Shown here piece after piece: positions 7,658 through 15,382 of a stretch of DNA of 64,000 nucleotides. Positions within the stretch are counted from its first letter, which is position 1. Every line of letters starts with the position of its first letter. The DNA is from a virus. The stretch lies in the IMG/VR virus record IMGVR_UViG_3300028581_000020, positions 1 to 64,000 of that record; one strand, given 5' to 3'. Made by a program: the position numbers and the translations under genes. The notes under the pieces are model-generated. The model was not told the DNA's origin, ran no database searches, and saw only the letters and a program-made list of their open reading frames with translations.

Positions 7658-7933
7658 ATGACACTTATTCAATTCTTTATTGGTCTTTTTGTCTTTATAT
7701 TTGGATATTTGTATTTCCAATCTGTTCTTAAAGACCTTCGCAAAAACGTAATGCCTGGCGATGTTGTTGGTATTCGTTTTGGCGATTATGTCGTCAATAG
7801 AAAAATTCGTGCTATCTCCGGAACGACAGTTGATGTTTTAAGCCTCAAAGGCAATAATGTAATTACTGTTGACAAATCCAATATCTATGTTTGGGATAAA
7901 TTTGCCATTGAGGATGAGAAAATTGATGTCTGA
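7658..7933 (+). CDS. Membrane-anchored small protein, 91 aa
   Basis: One N-terminal transmembrane segment (LIQFFIGLFVFIFGYLYF) followed by a soluble beta-rich domain (GDVVGIRFGDYVVNRKIRAI, TTVDVLSLKGN). Unknown function. Probably the first gene of the transcript from the promoter at 7622. Confidence 0.6.
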   Translation: MTLIQFFIGLFVFIFGYLYFQSVLKDLRKNVMPGDVVGIRFGDYVVNRKIRAISGTTVDVLSLKGNNVITVDKSNIYVWDKFAIEDEKIDV

Positions 7934-7988
7934 TTTGATTTATAAATTTGCAGAAATACAAAAAGAAGTAAAGGATTTACTATCATGA
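7926..7988 (+). CDS. 20-aa cistron consisting mostly of the module
   Basis: Product MSDLIYKFAEIQKEVKDLLS. ATG overlaps the end of the upstream gene; AAGGA lies nine bases before the ATG of nrdA, and TCATGA fuses stop and start. It looks like a cassette that has lost its N-terminal part but kept the piece that feeds the next gene. Confidence 0.6.
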   Translation: MSDLIYKFAEIQKEVKDLLS

Positions 7989-9712
7989 ATCTCGAAGACC
8001 TAAAGAAACGTGGCGATGCTCCGGAATGGATGTCGCCTGAGAGTTTTTCTACCCTTTGTGGTGGGTACCTCCTACAAAATGAAACCCCCAAGGACGCGTG
8101 GAAACGTGTATCAGAAGCTTCAGCAAAGAAATTGAATCGACCCGATCTTGCGCCAAAATTCTTTGACGCCATTTGGAAAAACTGGCTGGCGTTGGCGAGC
8201 CCCGTGATGTCAAATATGGGAACAAGTCGCGGGTTACCCATAAGTTGTTTTGGGCAGCTTATTGGTGATAGTTTGTCTGATATTTTCATGGGTTATCACG
8301 AATCGGCAATGTTGTCAAAACACGGCGGCGGCATTGGAAAGTATTGGGGTGACGTTCGTGGTCGCGGAACTCCCATTGGTCTTAATGGCGTCTCTGAAGG
8401 CGTCATTCCCTGGCTAAAGAATGAAGACGCTAACATCTCTTCTGTATCGCAAGGTGGTGTTCGTCGTGGCGCTTCTGCAAATTACCTCCCTGTATGGCAT
8501 CCCGACATTGAGGAATTCATTGACATCCGTCGTCAAACCGGGGAAGATTCTCGCCGCGCTCGTTCCACACAATTTCACCACGCTGTCGTTTGCGACGACG
8601 ATTTTATGAAGGCAATCAAAACCGGGGATAAATCCAAGCGAAAGCTATGGAGCAGTATTCTGCGTACAAGGACAGAAATGGGCGAGCCCTATCTCATGTT
8701 CTCAGATAATGCAAATAATCAAGCCCCAAAATGGTATAAAGATCAAGGCTTGGTTATTAAAACCTCGCAACTCTGTAACGAATTGTTTCTATTCAACGAC
8801 GAAAATCACACATTTGTATGCTGTCTTTCCAGTCTTAATGTCGCTAAATTTGACGAATGGAAGAATACAGACCTTGTAGAACTCGCCACATATTTCCTAG
8901 ATGGCGTAATGCAAGAATTCATTGACAAGGCAAAAGGCATCTCAGGCTTTGAGAAAGCTGTTAGATTCTCAGAGAAGAGCCGAGCTTTAGGTTTAGGCGT
9001 CCTAGGATGGCACACATTGCTTCAAAATAAAGGCATTCCCTTCGACTCCTTCGATGCTATGATGCTCAATAGAGACGTGTTCTCGCTCATCCAAAGGGAA
9101 TCTGTGAAGGCTTCTCAGAAGATGGCGACAGAATACGGAGAACCTGAATGGCTAAAGGGCTATGGTATGCGTAATTCGCATCTCCAAGCCGTGGCCCCAA
9201 CAATGAGTAATGCTCTCATTTCCGGAGGAGTTTCCCAAGGTATCGAGCCTATTGTAGCCAATGTTTACGCCCAAAAGACGGCCAAGGGGGTGTTTCTGCG
9301 AAAGAATCCCGCTCTTGCCGCTATTCTAGAAGCTAAAGGTAAGAACAATATTGACGTTTGGAATAAAATTAATAGTGATAAAGGCTCTGTTAAGAATCTG
9401 GATTTCCTATCCCAAGATGAAAAGGAAGTCTTTAAAACTGCTAGGGAAATCAACCAATTCGCCCTAGTTCGACAAGCTGCACAGCGGCAAAAGTTCATTG
9501 ATAATGGACAATCACTAAACCTTTTCTTCACAATTCCCGAAGATGTTGGTGATACAGAACTCAAGAAGAAGTTAGGAAAATATATTCACGAAGTTCATTA
9601 TGAAGCTTGGCAAACGGGTTTAAAAGGTCTATATTACCTTAGAGCCGAATCACCATTACGAGGAGATGCTATTTATCATGAAGAATCCGACTGCCGGAGT
9701 TGCGAAGGTTAA
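7985..9712 (+). CDS. nrdA: Ribonucleotide reductase class I large subunit
   Basis: 575 residues, short for the family because the N-terminal ATP-cone is missing. Visible signatures: GLPISCFG (redox cysteine), SKHGGGIGKYWGDVRG, SQLCNE (active-site cysteine and glutamate), VCCLSSLN, and a C-terminal DCRSCEG pair that would shuttle electrons from thioredoxin or glutaredoxin. Reduces ribonucleoside diphosphates together with NrdB at 13193. Translation is coupled to the mini-module cistron upstream. After the TAA, the same frame continues into a module-like sequence that ends right at the next start (see 9713). Confidence 0.9.
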   Translation: MNLEDLKKRGDAPEWMSPESFSTLCGGYLLQNETPKDAWKRVSEASAKKLNRPDLAPKFFDAIWKNWLALASPVMSNMGTSRGLPISCFGQLIGDSLSDIFMGYHESAMLSKHGGGIGKYWGDVRGRGTPIGLNGVSEGVIPWLKNEDANISSVSQGGVRRGASANYLPVWHPDIEEFIDIRRQTGEDSRRARSTQFHHAVVCDDDFMKAIKTGDKSKRKLWSSILRTRTEMGEPYLMFSDNANNQAPKWYKDQGLVIKTSQLCNELFLFNDENHTFVCCLSSLNVAKFDEWKNTDLVELATYFLDGVMQEFIDKAKGISGFEKAVRFSEKSRALGLGVLGWHTLLQNKGIPFDSFDAMMLNRDVFSLIQRESVKASQKMATEYGEPEWLKGYGMRNSHLQAVAPTMSNALISGGVSQGIEPIVANVYAQKTAKGVFLRKNPALAAILEAKGKNNIDVWNKINSDKGSVKNLDFLSQDEKEVFKTAREINQFALVRQAAQRQKFIDNGQSLNLFFTIPEDVGDTELKKKLGKYIHEVHYEAWQTGLKGLYYLRAESPLRGDAIYHEESDCRSCEG

Positions 9713-9787
9713 TTTCCCTATCAATATATTACTACCAGAATCAAATCTTTAGAAATATCCCAAGAATTACAGGACATATTGAAATGA
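9713..9787 (+). pseudogene. Headless EVKDLL module in frame after the nrdA stop
   Basis: Reading on from the nrdA TAA in the same frame gives an open stretch without ATG that ends EISQELQDILK and TGA; CAGGA sits before the fused ATG of the next gene. It is a cassette 3' end without a start, perhaps a scar of a deletion or a former C-terminal tail of NrdA. Readthrough would attach the module to NrdA; nothing in the sequence proves that this occurs. Confidence 0.5.
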
Positions 9788-10032
9788 AATATAAAGTTGG
9801 AGATGTTTTTTATGCAAAATGGCCAAAATATGGTCATGTTTGGAAAATTGAAGTAATTGGTAAAAGAGGAAGATCTAACGCCACGATAGTAGATCCCGCA
9901 AAAACTGATTGGAAGCTCGGTGAAACTATTAAAAATTCCAACGCTAAACTATTTTCTATCGACGAAGGGTGGATTCATATCCCAGCTAAAGAATTTGACG
10001 TTTTAGACGAAGTGAAAGATCTTCTCGCGTGA
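9784..10032 (+). CDS. Module protein, 82 aa
   Basis: Start at the ATG fused with the headless module's TGA. Opens MKYKVGDVFYAKW with further strands (HVWKIEVIGKRG), consistent with a small SH3-like barrel. Ends FDVLDEVKDLLA; the last codon GCG makes the next start a GTG (GCGTGA). Confidence 0.7.
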   Translation: MKYKVGDVFYAKWPKYGHVWKIEVIGKRGRSNATIVDPAKTDWKLGETIKNSNAKLFSIDEGWIHIPAKEFDVLDEVKDLLA

Positions 10033-10280
10033 TTTTAAAACGTGGCCATGTTGAAGTTGGTCGGACGTATAAATATGTCGGCTCTCGTTATGGTTTTGAT
10101 ACGGTCGAAGTGACGAGAATACTATTAAAAGACGATATTGTCGGAAATTATAAATACGGGGAAGTAATTTGGCGAGATTTGTCGCTAAGCTTTTATGATC
10201 CCCTAGATGATTTAAAAGATCTTGTTGACATCACAAAAGAGATTGAGGTAAACTCTGAGGTGAAGGATTTATTGAAGTGA
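10029..10280 (+). CDS. Module protein, 83 aa, GTG start
   Basis: Paralogue of the protein at 25822: both have G-R/G-x-Y, a VEV strand, and G-N/K-Y-x-Y-G-(E/D) in the middle. Ends VDITKEIEVNSEVKDLLK. Start GTG is fused with the upstream stop. Confidence 0.7.
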   Translation: MILKRGHVEVGRTYKYVGSRYGFDTVEVTRILLKDDIVGNYKYGEVIWRDLSLSFYDPLDDLKDLVDITKEIEVNSEVKDLLK

Positions 10281-10531
10281 CTAAACCCGAAATTGGAAGA
10301 TTATATCAATGGCAACCAGACGTAAGAAATACAGCAGACATTGCCAAAGAAAATAAAGACAGAGTATTCAAATTCACTAAAGTCGGACCAAAACTATGGG
10401 CATATGAGTATTTAGATGAAAACTATTCTTTTGAATACGATATGGAAGATTATCCAGATAGATTTGATTATTTAATTGACGTGACAAAAGAAATTGAAAT
10501 ACAAGACGAAGTGAAAGAGCTACTTAAATGA
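10277..10531 (+). CDS. Module protein, 84 aa, GTG start
   Basis: Tyr/Asp-rich N-terminal part (VFKFTKVGPKLWAYEYLDEN) and long module LIDVTKEIEIQDEVKELLK. AAAGA serves as ribosome-binding site for the RNA ligase gene. Confidence 0.7.
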   Translation: MTKPEIGRLYQWQPDVRNTADIAKENKDRVFKFTKVGPKLWAYEYLDENYSFEYDMEDYPDRFDYLIDVTKEIEIQDEVKELLK

Positions 10532-12738
10532 GCACATTCAAAGTTCCCGTCACAACTATTCGTGAAGTATTCGTGCATCCAAATGCCGATTTGCTTGAAA
10601 TTGTCAAGGTGTACGATTGGAATGTGGTCGTTTCTAAAGGTAAATATAAAGCTGGAGATAAAGTCGTTTATGTTCCAGTTGACAGTATTCTTCCCCTAGA
10701 TTTAGAAGAAAAGATCTTTCCCGTAGGATCGAAGGTAAAGCTTAAGAACCATAGAATTCGAACAATCAAACTTCGTAAAGCTATTTCCCAAGGAATGATT
10801 CTTGCTATGGAATTTCTTCCTGAGGCAAATTATAAAGAAGAACAGGACGTATCGACAATCCTCGGCATTACAAAATACGAAGAGCAGGAACTCCCCGAGA
10901 GCATGAAATTGAAGGGCGCAAAATCCAAGAAGAAGGGAAATCCCAACTTCAAGAAATATACAGATATTGAGAATTTCAAATATTATGACCGAGTTTTCCA
11001 AGATGGGGAACTGGTTTATATTTCGGAGAAGCTGCATGGATGTCTAAGAAATAATACGAAAATCACGTTGACAAACGGAGATACTAAAACTATTCAAGAC
11101 ATCGTTGATAATAAACTGGAAGTTGAAGTTTGGGGAATTGATAACGATTCTCAAAAACTTATTCCGACTAAAGTTGTCAATTGGTTTAATAACGGAATTT
11201 CACACGACTGGCTAAATATTCGAATGACACGAAGTCGAATGGGCCGGGGAAATAGTTTTGCGGCAATTGACGTTACCCCAAATCATCAATTCTATAATCC
11301 AAATACAAAGCAATATGTCGCTGCCGGGAATCTCAAAGTCGGCGATTCTGTTTTGTATTATCGAAATGATAGACAAGTTAGCTACGTTCAAGAACAAATC
11401 CTTATTGGAAAAATGTTAGGGGACGCATCTTATAATAAAAGTACCAATATTGTCACCTTTGGCCAGAAAGAACTTCACGAAGATTATCTTGACGAGACTT
11501 TAAAAAATCTAGGAGATGTCGGTGGAAACCGAAGCAAAAATCAACAATCCGGATACGGAACGACAATGTGTCGCGGCAATACTAACTCGCTATTAAAATT
11601 CAATGACCTATTTTTGGATTGGATTTCGGGAACACAAAAGGTTGTTCCGGCGTCCATTGCCAATAAATTAGGACCAATCGCCCTAGCATATTGGTATATG
11701 GATGACGGCTCTTTGTCGTCTGTCGAAGGTCAAGAAGACAGGGCCGCGTTTGCTACTTGCGGCTTTGATGAAGCCTCTATTGATAATTTGGTTACTGGAC
11801 TTAATAATGTTGGAATTTCTCCTATCAAATATCAAGCCGATGGATATTGGAGATTACGATTAAATGCAGACGAAGCTGAAAAACTTTTTGTCTTGATTTC
11901 TCCATATGTGGTCCCTTGTATGCGCTATAAATTGCCAGAAAGATATAGAAATTGCACAGTCACAGATGTTATTCAAAAAAGTTCGCAGTATAAGCCTAAG
12001 CTTGTCGAACAAAAAATTATTGGGATTACCCCTATCCAAAACCATAAATCTAAAAATAACACTAGATACGATATAGAAACCGAATGTCACAATTTCATAG
12101 CCGATGGGGTTGTTGTTCATAACTCGTCCTTCCGCGCTGGTTGGTTTAAAAATGCTCCCGACACACTCTGGAAGAAAATCCTATTCCTATTTGGCGCTCT
12201 TCCAGAATGGGAATTCTGTTGGGGATCGCGAAATGTGCAAATTCAAAGCAAGCTGTTAAAAAAACATTCCGGGGCAAAGATCGAATCCCAAGGCGTCGAT
12301 TTTGGCGATGTTTATACAAAGATGGTCGATCAATATTCTCTTCGTGAAAACATTCCTAAAGGCTTTTCTGTATATGGTGAAATTGTCGGGCCTGGAATTC
12401 AACGTAATTATGCATATGGATGCGCAAATGGCGAACATAAGCTCTTTGTATACGACATTATGGACGAGCATGGGAAATGGCTTGACTATCCTAGATTCAA
12501 GCGCTGTGTGGCAAATTGGGGCTTAGAGAGGGTCCCTGAGTTGTATGTAGGTCCTTTCTCTAAATCTGTTGTCGAAGAACATCGGGAAGGGGATTCGACC
12601 ATTGGCGGACAAAAAGTCCGGGAAGGCGTCGTTGTTAAACCTCTGGTTGAACGACAAACGCCCTCTCTCGGTCGCCTTGTATTGAAAGCCATTTCCGAGG
12701 CTTATTATCTCAATAAAGATAATACAGAATTCCACTAA
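10528..12738 (+). CDS. RNA ligase (Rnl5-like) interrupted by an intein
   Basis: 736 residues before splicing. Exteins: residues 1-171 and 533-736, giving a 375-residue ligase after splicing. The N-terminal extein resembles the OB-type domain of Deinococcus-type Rnl5 ligases. Nucleotidyltransferase motifs after splicing: I EKLHGSSFR (lysine adenylation site), III FSVYGEIVG, IV EGVVVKP, V LVLKAISEA. It would seal RNA ends prepared by the phosphatase at 5377 and the kinase at 17203. The gene is fused to the upstream cassette through ATGA, and its TAA shares a base with the next ATG. DNA ligase activity is less likely from the motif set. Confidence 0.8.
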   Translation: MSTFKVPVTTIREVFVHPNADLLEIVKVYDWNVVVSKGKYKAGDKVVYVPVDSILPLDLEEKIFPVGSKVKLKNHRIRTIKLRKAISQGMILAMEFLPEANYKEEQDVSTILGITKYEEQELPESMKLKGAKSKKKGNPNFKKYTDIENFKYYDRVFQDGELVYISEKLHGCLRNNTKITLTNGDTKTIQDIVDNKLEVEVWGIDNDSQKLIPTKVVNWFNNGISHDWLNIRMTRSRMGRGNSFAAIDVTPNHQFYNPNTKQYVAAGNLKVGDSVLYYRNDRQVSYVQEQILIGKMLGDASYNKSTNIVTFGQKELHEDYLDETLKNLGDVGGNRSKNQQSGYGTTMCRGNTNSLLKFNDLFLDWISGTQKVVPASIANKLGPIALAYWYMDDGSLSSVEGQEDRAAFATCGFDEASIDNLVTGLNNVGISPIKYQADGYWRLRLNADEAEKLFVLISPYVVPCMRYKLPERYRNCTVTDVIQKSSQYKPKLVEQKIIGITPIQNHKSKNNTRYDIETECHNFIADGVVVHNSSFRAGWFKNAPDTLWKKILFLFGALPEWEFCWGSRNVQIQSKLLKKHSGAKIESQGVDFGDVYTKMVDQYSLRENIPKGFSVYGEIVGPGIQRNYAYGCANGEHKLFVYDIMDEHGKWLDYPRFKRCVANWGLERVPELYVGPFSKSVVEEHREGDSTIGGQKVREGVVVKPLVERQTPSLGRLVLKAISEAYYLNKDNTEFH
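11041..12123 (+). mobile_element. Intein with LAGLIDADG homing endonuclease
   Basis: 361 residues from Cys172 (CLRNNTKITL, block A) to a terminal His-Asn before Ser533. Block B-like DVTPNHQFYN and blocks F/G YDIETECHNFIADGVVVHN are present. Two dodecapeptide motifs, LIGKMLGDAS and LAYWYMDDGS, mark a LAGLIDADG endonuclease with both acidic residues. The insertion point is directly after the K-x-H-G of ligase motif I, so the unspliced protein should be inactive. Splicing and homing both look intact. Confidence 0.9.
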
Positions 12739-12950
12739 TGTCGCTTATTACACGGGAATATTATAAGTGTCTTTGTGGCTGTAAAGACATTTGTGAAGTT
12801 TTACAAATAGAAGACCCAAACTACTTTATTCGATAGGATCGAACTAAGATTATAGAACTTTGGTATGCTGGATCTGATTGTTTTGAACATCTCCCCAACT
12901 ACAAAAAATCAAAAGTCATTGACAAAGAGTTAAAAAAGCTGTTAGAATAG
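12738..12950 (+). pseudogene. Cassette of the HLPNY subfamily broken by an amber codon
   Basis: Starts at the ATG fused to the ligase TAA and reads 32 codons to an in-frame TAG at 12834-12836. The frame then continues uninterrupted to HLPNYKKSKVIDKELKKLLE and TAG, the typical end of this subfamily. TAG ends other genes in the window, so general recoding is unlikely; a decayed gene, a fresh mutation or a sequencing error are the options. Its 3' end still works as promoter DNA for the next gene. Confidence 0.65.
12919..12948 (+). promoter_or_regulatory. Promoter inside a decayed module, near-leaderless
   Basis: TTGACA 12919-12924, 18-base spacer, TAGAAT 12943-12948 (5 of 6 to consensus). Next ATG at 12957, nine bases after the -10. 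Confidence 0.55.
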
Positions 12951-12956
12951 ATTCAA

Positions 12957-13196
12957 ATGATCGAAGTTGGGCAAGTTCGTGAGTGGATTTTAGGCTCTGG
13001 TATAAACGCCAATACTAACCACCATTTAGGACCATTTAAAATCACAGCAATATCCAATGATCGAGTATATTATACCTATATAAATTTTCTTATAGAAAGA
13101 ACAGATTTGTATAGGCCAGCATCAGAACTTGAAGCCGAATCTGGTATTTGTAAATCATACATTATTAATCAAGAAGTAAAGGATCTATTATTTTGA
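12957..13196 (+). CDS. Module protein, 79 aa
   Basis: Opens MIEVGQVREWIL; central strands FKITAISNDRVYYTYI. Ends YIINQEVKDLLF; Phe from TTT makes the stop/start fusion TTTTGA, so nrdB starts with TTG. No Shine-Dalgarno upstream, in keeping with the leaderless promoter. Confidence 0.7.
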   Translation: MIEVGQVREWILGSGINANTNHHLGPFKITAISNDRVYYTYINFLIERTDLYRPASELEAESGICKSYIINQEVKDLLF

Positions 13197-14155
13197 CTCT
13201 CCTTTCGACAAGAACCTCGTATTCTCCCATCCTTTATCCCAAAGCGCAAGAATTCAATGAAGCTCAGCGTTCTGTATTCTGGCTTCCAAATGAAATCCCT
13301 ATGGGTAAAGACATCCAAGATTGGAAGATGAATTTGACGACAAACGAACAACAAGTTGTTGGTCATATTCTAAAAGGCTTTGTTATTACAGAAACTTTCG
13401 TTTCAGATTTTTATTCGTCTAAAGTTGCTCGCTGGTTCAAGCATCCAGAAATCCAACGCATGTCCGCAACTTTCTCAGCATTTGAAGGCATTCATGCCGA
13501 AAGCTACGCCCGGCTTAATGAAAACCTGGGACTCCTAGACTTTGACGCTTTTCTCCACGAACCGACAGCAAAAGCCAAGATTGACCGATTGATGAACACA
13601 AAAGGCAATGGCAAAGCCGACATTGCTCGTCAATTGGCCATTTTCTCAGCATTCACAGAAGGCGTCAATTTGTTCTCATCTTTCGCCGTTCTTCTTTCCT
13701 TCTCAAAGCGAAACCTGCTAATGGGAGTTGGAAAGATCATTGAATTTAGTATTCGTGACGAATCCCTCCATTCCCGCGCTGGTTGTTGGCTTTTCAATGA
13801 ATTTATTAAGGAATATCCAGAGATTTGGACGGACGAATTGAAGAAGGAAATTTATGAAGCCGCGCGCCTGACAATCGAGCTGGAAGACAATTTTATTGAG
13901 AAGGCTTTCGAAGGTGGGAACATTGAAGGTCTCGATCCCAAGGACTTGAAAATGTATATCCGATACAGGGCTAATTCAAAGCTTCAAGAACTAGGACTAA
14001 AGAGCAATTGGAAAAACATTGACAAGGACGCATTAAATCGTCTACAATGGTTTGACGTTATGTCTCAAGGAGTAAATTTACAAGATTTCTTCGCAGGGAG
14101 AGTTTCGGAATACGCCCGTTCTGGAGCAGATTTCGACGATATTTATGAAGATTGA
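13193..14155 (+). CDS. nrdB: Ribonucleotide reductase class I small subunit
   Basis: 320 residues, ferritin-like helical protein. Metal ligands and radical site are visible: FEGIHAESYARL (E, H and the candidate radical Tyr), FTEGVNLF, and IRDESLHSRAGC (D/E-x-x-H). Works with NrdA, encoded 3.5 kb upstream and separated by cassettes and the RNA ligase. TTG start fused with the upstream TGA with AAGGA in the module; the first in-frame ATG lies much later, so TTG is favoured. Confidence 0.9.
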   Translation: MTLLSTRTSYSPILYPKAQEFNEAQRSVFWLPNEIPMGKDIQDWKMNLTTNEQQVVGHILKGFVITETFVSDFYSSKVARWFKHPEIQRMSATFSAFEGIHAESYARLNENLGLLDFDAFLHEPTAKAKIDRLMNTKGNGKADIARQLAIFSAFTEGVNLFSSFAVLLSFSKRNLLMGVGKIIEFSIRDESLHSRAGCWLFNEFIKEYPEIWTDELKKEIYEAARLTIELEDNFIEKAFEGGNIEGLDPKDLKMYIRYRANSKLQELGLKSNWKNIDKDALNRLQWFDVMSQGVNLQDFFAGRVSEYARSGADFDDIYED

Positions 14156-14375
14156 AGAATTTGATATTGGTGATTATTTTGTAGCAGAAGAAGCCGCCGG
14201 TCCAGCGTTTTATCACCGCTTAGTTTGTAAAACCCCAGTTATTACCGATAGGTTTTGGATCAAAGGTGATCACGTAGAGGACACTAATTACAAATGGAGA
14301 AATTCAGATAATTGGGGATTTTATCCATATAAAGCGCCACAAATTAAACAGGAAGTGAAAGACTTGCTGTCATGA
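14145..14375 (+). CDS. Module protein, 76 aa
   Basis: Starts inside the last codons of nrdB. Aromatic-rich N-terminal part (FDIGDYFVAEEAAGPAFYHR). Ends APQIKQEVKDLLS; TCATGA fuses it with the next cassette. Confidence 0.7.
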   Translation: MKIEEFDIGDYFVAEEAAGPAFYHRLVCKTPVITDRFWIKGDHVEDTNYKWRNSDNWGFYPYKAPQIKQEVKDLLS

Positions 14376-14653
14376 AATTCCAAGTTGGCGATATTTGCGG
14401 GTTTAACCAATTATATGACAATGCTCATCCCGAAAAATACGACTTAGTATACGAAATTTTAGAGGTTATTGACAATGGATACAAAGCTCAATTTTTAGAA
14501 GACAATATCGAAGATTCTTTTGCGGGAAATCGAGTAGAAGACTCCCCAGCATTTTATCCTCAAGAAACCAATCTCATTACTTCAGGATTTTTTCTCCCTG
14601 AATATACAAAGCGGATGAAAATCAACAAGGAAATAAAGGATCTCCTCGCTTGA
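14372..14653 (+). CDS. Module protein, 93 aa
   Basis: Opens MKFQVGDICGFN; middle part is acidic (EDNIEDSFAGNRVED). Ends PEYTKRMKINKEIKDLLA; GCTTGA provides a TTG start for the following gene. Confidence 0.7.
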   Translation: MKFQVGDICGFNQLYDNAHPEKYDLVYEILEVIDNGYKAQFLEDNIEDSFAGNRVEDSPAFYPQETNLITSGFFLPEYTKRMKINKEIKDLLA

Positions 14654-14940
14654 GAAAAAAGAAAACATCCATGTTCTTTAAAACCTTCGCCGGTAGTTTC
14701 CTCAATATCTATACGTCTTTACAAACTGCTCAAAGTGTTGAATCCGAAGAAGGAACCGCGCATAGCGATACTCCATTGGTATTCCAAGGATATTTACTTG
14801 ACAAAGACGATGAATACTATTATCTTGGTAGCACCCCCGACGAAGTAAATTGTAGCATTCGTATTGACGAAGTTAAATTTGCTGTTGTTGCAAATGAAGA
14901 AACTAACGAAGACGTTCCTTCACGAAAGGATTTAAATTAG
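14650..14940 (+). CDS. Hypothetical protein, 96 aa
   Basis: TTG start fused with the upstream stop; a later ATG at 14671 is an alternative but lacks a binding site. Contains YLLDKDDEYYYLG and an acidic tail ending SRKDLN, so there is no module. Unknown. Confidence 0.55.
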   Translation: MRKKKTSMFFKTFAGSFLNIYTSLQTAQSVESEEGTAHSDTPLVFQGYLLDKDDEYYYLGSTPDEVNCSIRIDEVKFAVVANEETNEDVPSRKDLN

Positions 14941-14941
14941 T

Positions 14942-15382
14942 GTGAATGTGAAATCTTGGAAACAATGGGTAATGGAAAATGCAGTAGAAGTCCAAGATGG
15001 ATTTATTATGGAATTTGCATTACCCAATGAACTAAAAAATTGGAATTATTGGGCATTAACTGAAGACGCTGTAATTGCTCGTAGGAAAAAAGCTCTGTTT
15101 GTTAAAACTACTGGGAATGTAATTCCTTGTAAGCAATACGCTGTTAAATTGTGGGTGATTTTCCAATCTAAAATAAACACTAGAGAATTTCATATTCCGG
15201 AAAAGAAACTAGACAAAGCTTCACGTCCTCCTGGAACTTGGCTAACAAAAGAAGCCGCCATTAAAGAATTTGTTCGCCTTAATAAAGAAAAGATTCGGAA
15301 TTGGCAAAAAAATATCAGCGATACAGAAGCCCTTATTAAACCCTACGAGGTCCAATTAGAACTGGGAGAACTTCTGTCATGA
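14942..15382 (+). CDS. Module protein with a larger N-terminal domain, 146 aa
   Basis: GTG start close to the preceding TAG. A soluble Trp/Lys-rich domain, a helical segment (KEAAIKEFVRLNKEKIRNWQK), then the diverged end VQLELGELLS. Although the residues have drifted, the codons still hold a purine run (GGGAGAA) before the fused ATG of the nuclease gene, so the translational signal is kept where the peptide has changed. Confidence 0.65.
   Translation: MNVKSWKQWVMENAVEVQDGFIMEFALPNELKNWNYWALTEDAVIARRKKALFVKTTGNVIPCKQYAVKLWVIFQSKINTREFHIPEKKLDKASRPPGTWLTKEAAIKEFVRLNKEKIRNWQKNISDTEALIKPYEVQLELGELLS

Noticed and set aside
12834-12836. Genome-wide amber recoding
   Set aside because: TAG closes several intact genes (14940, 17197, 28516), so one internal TAG is better read as a lesion.
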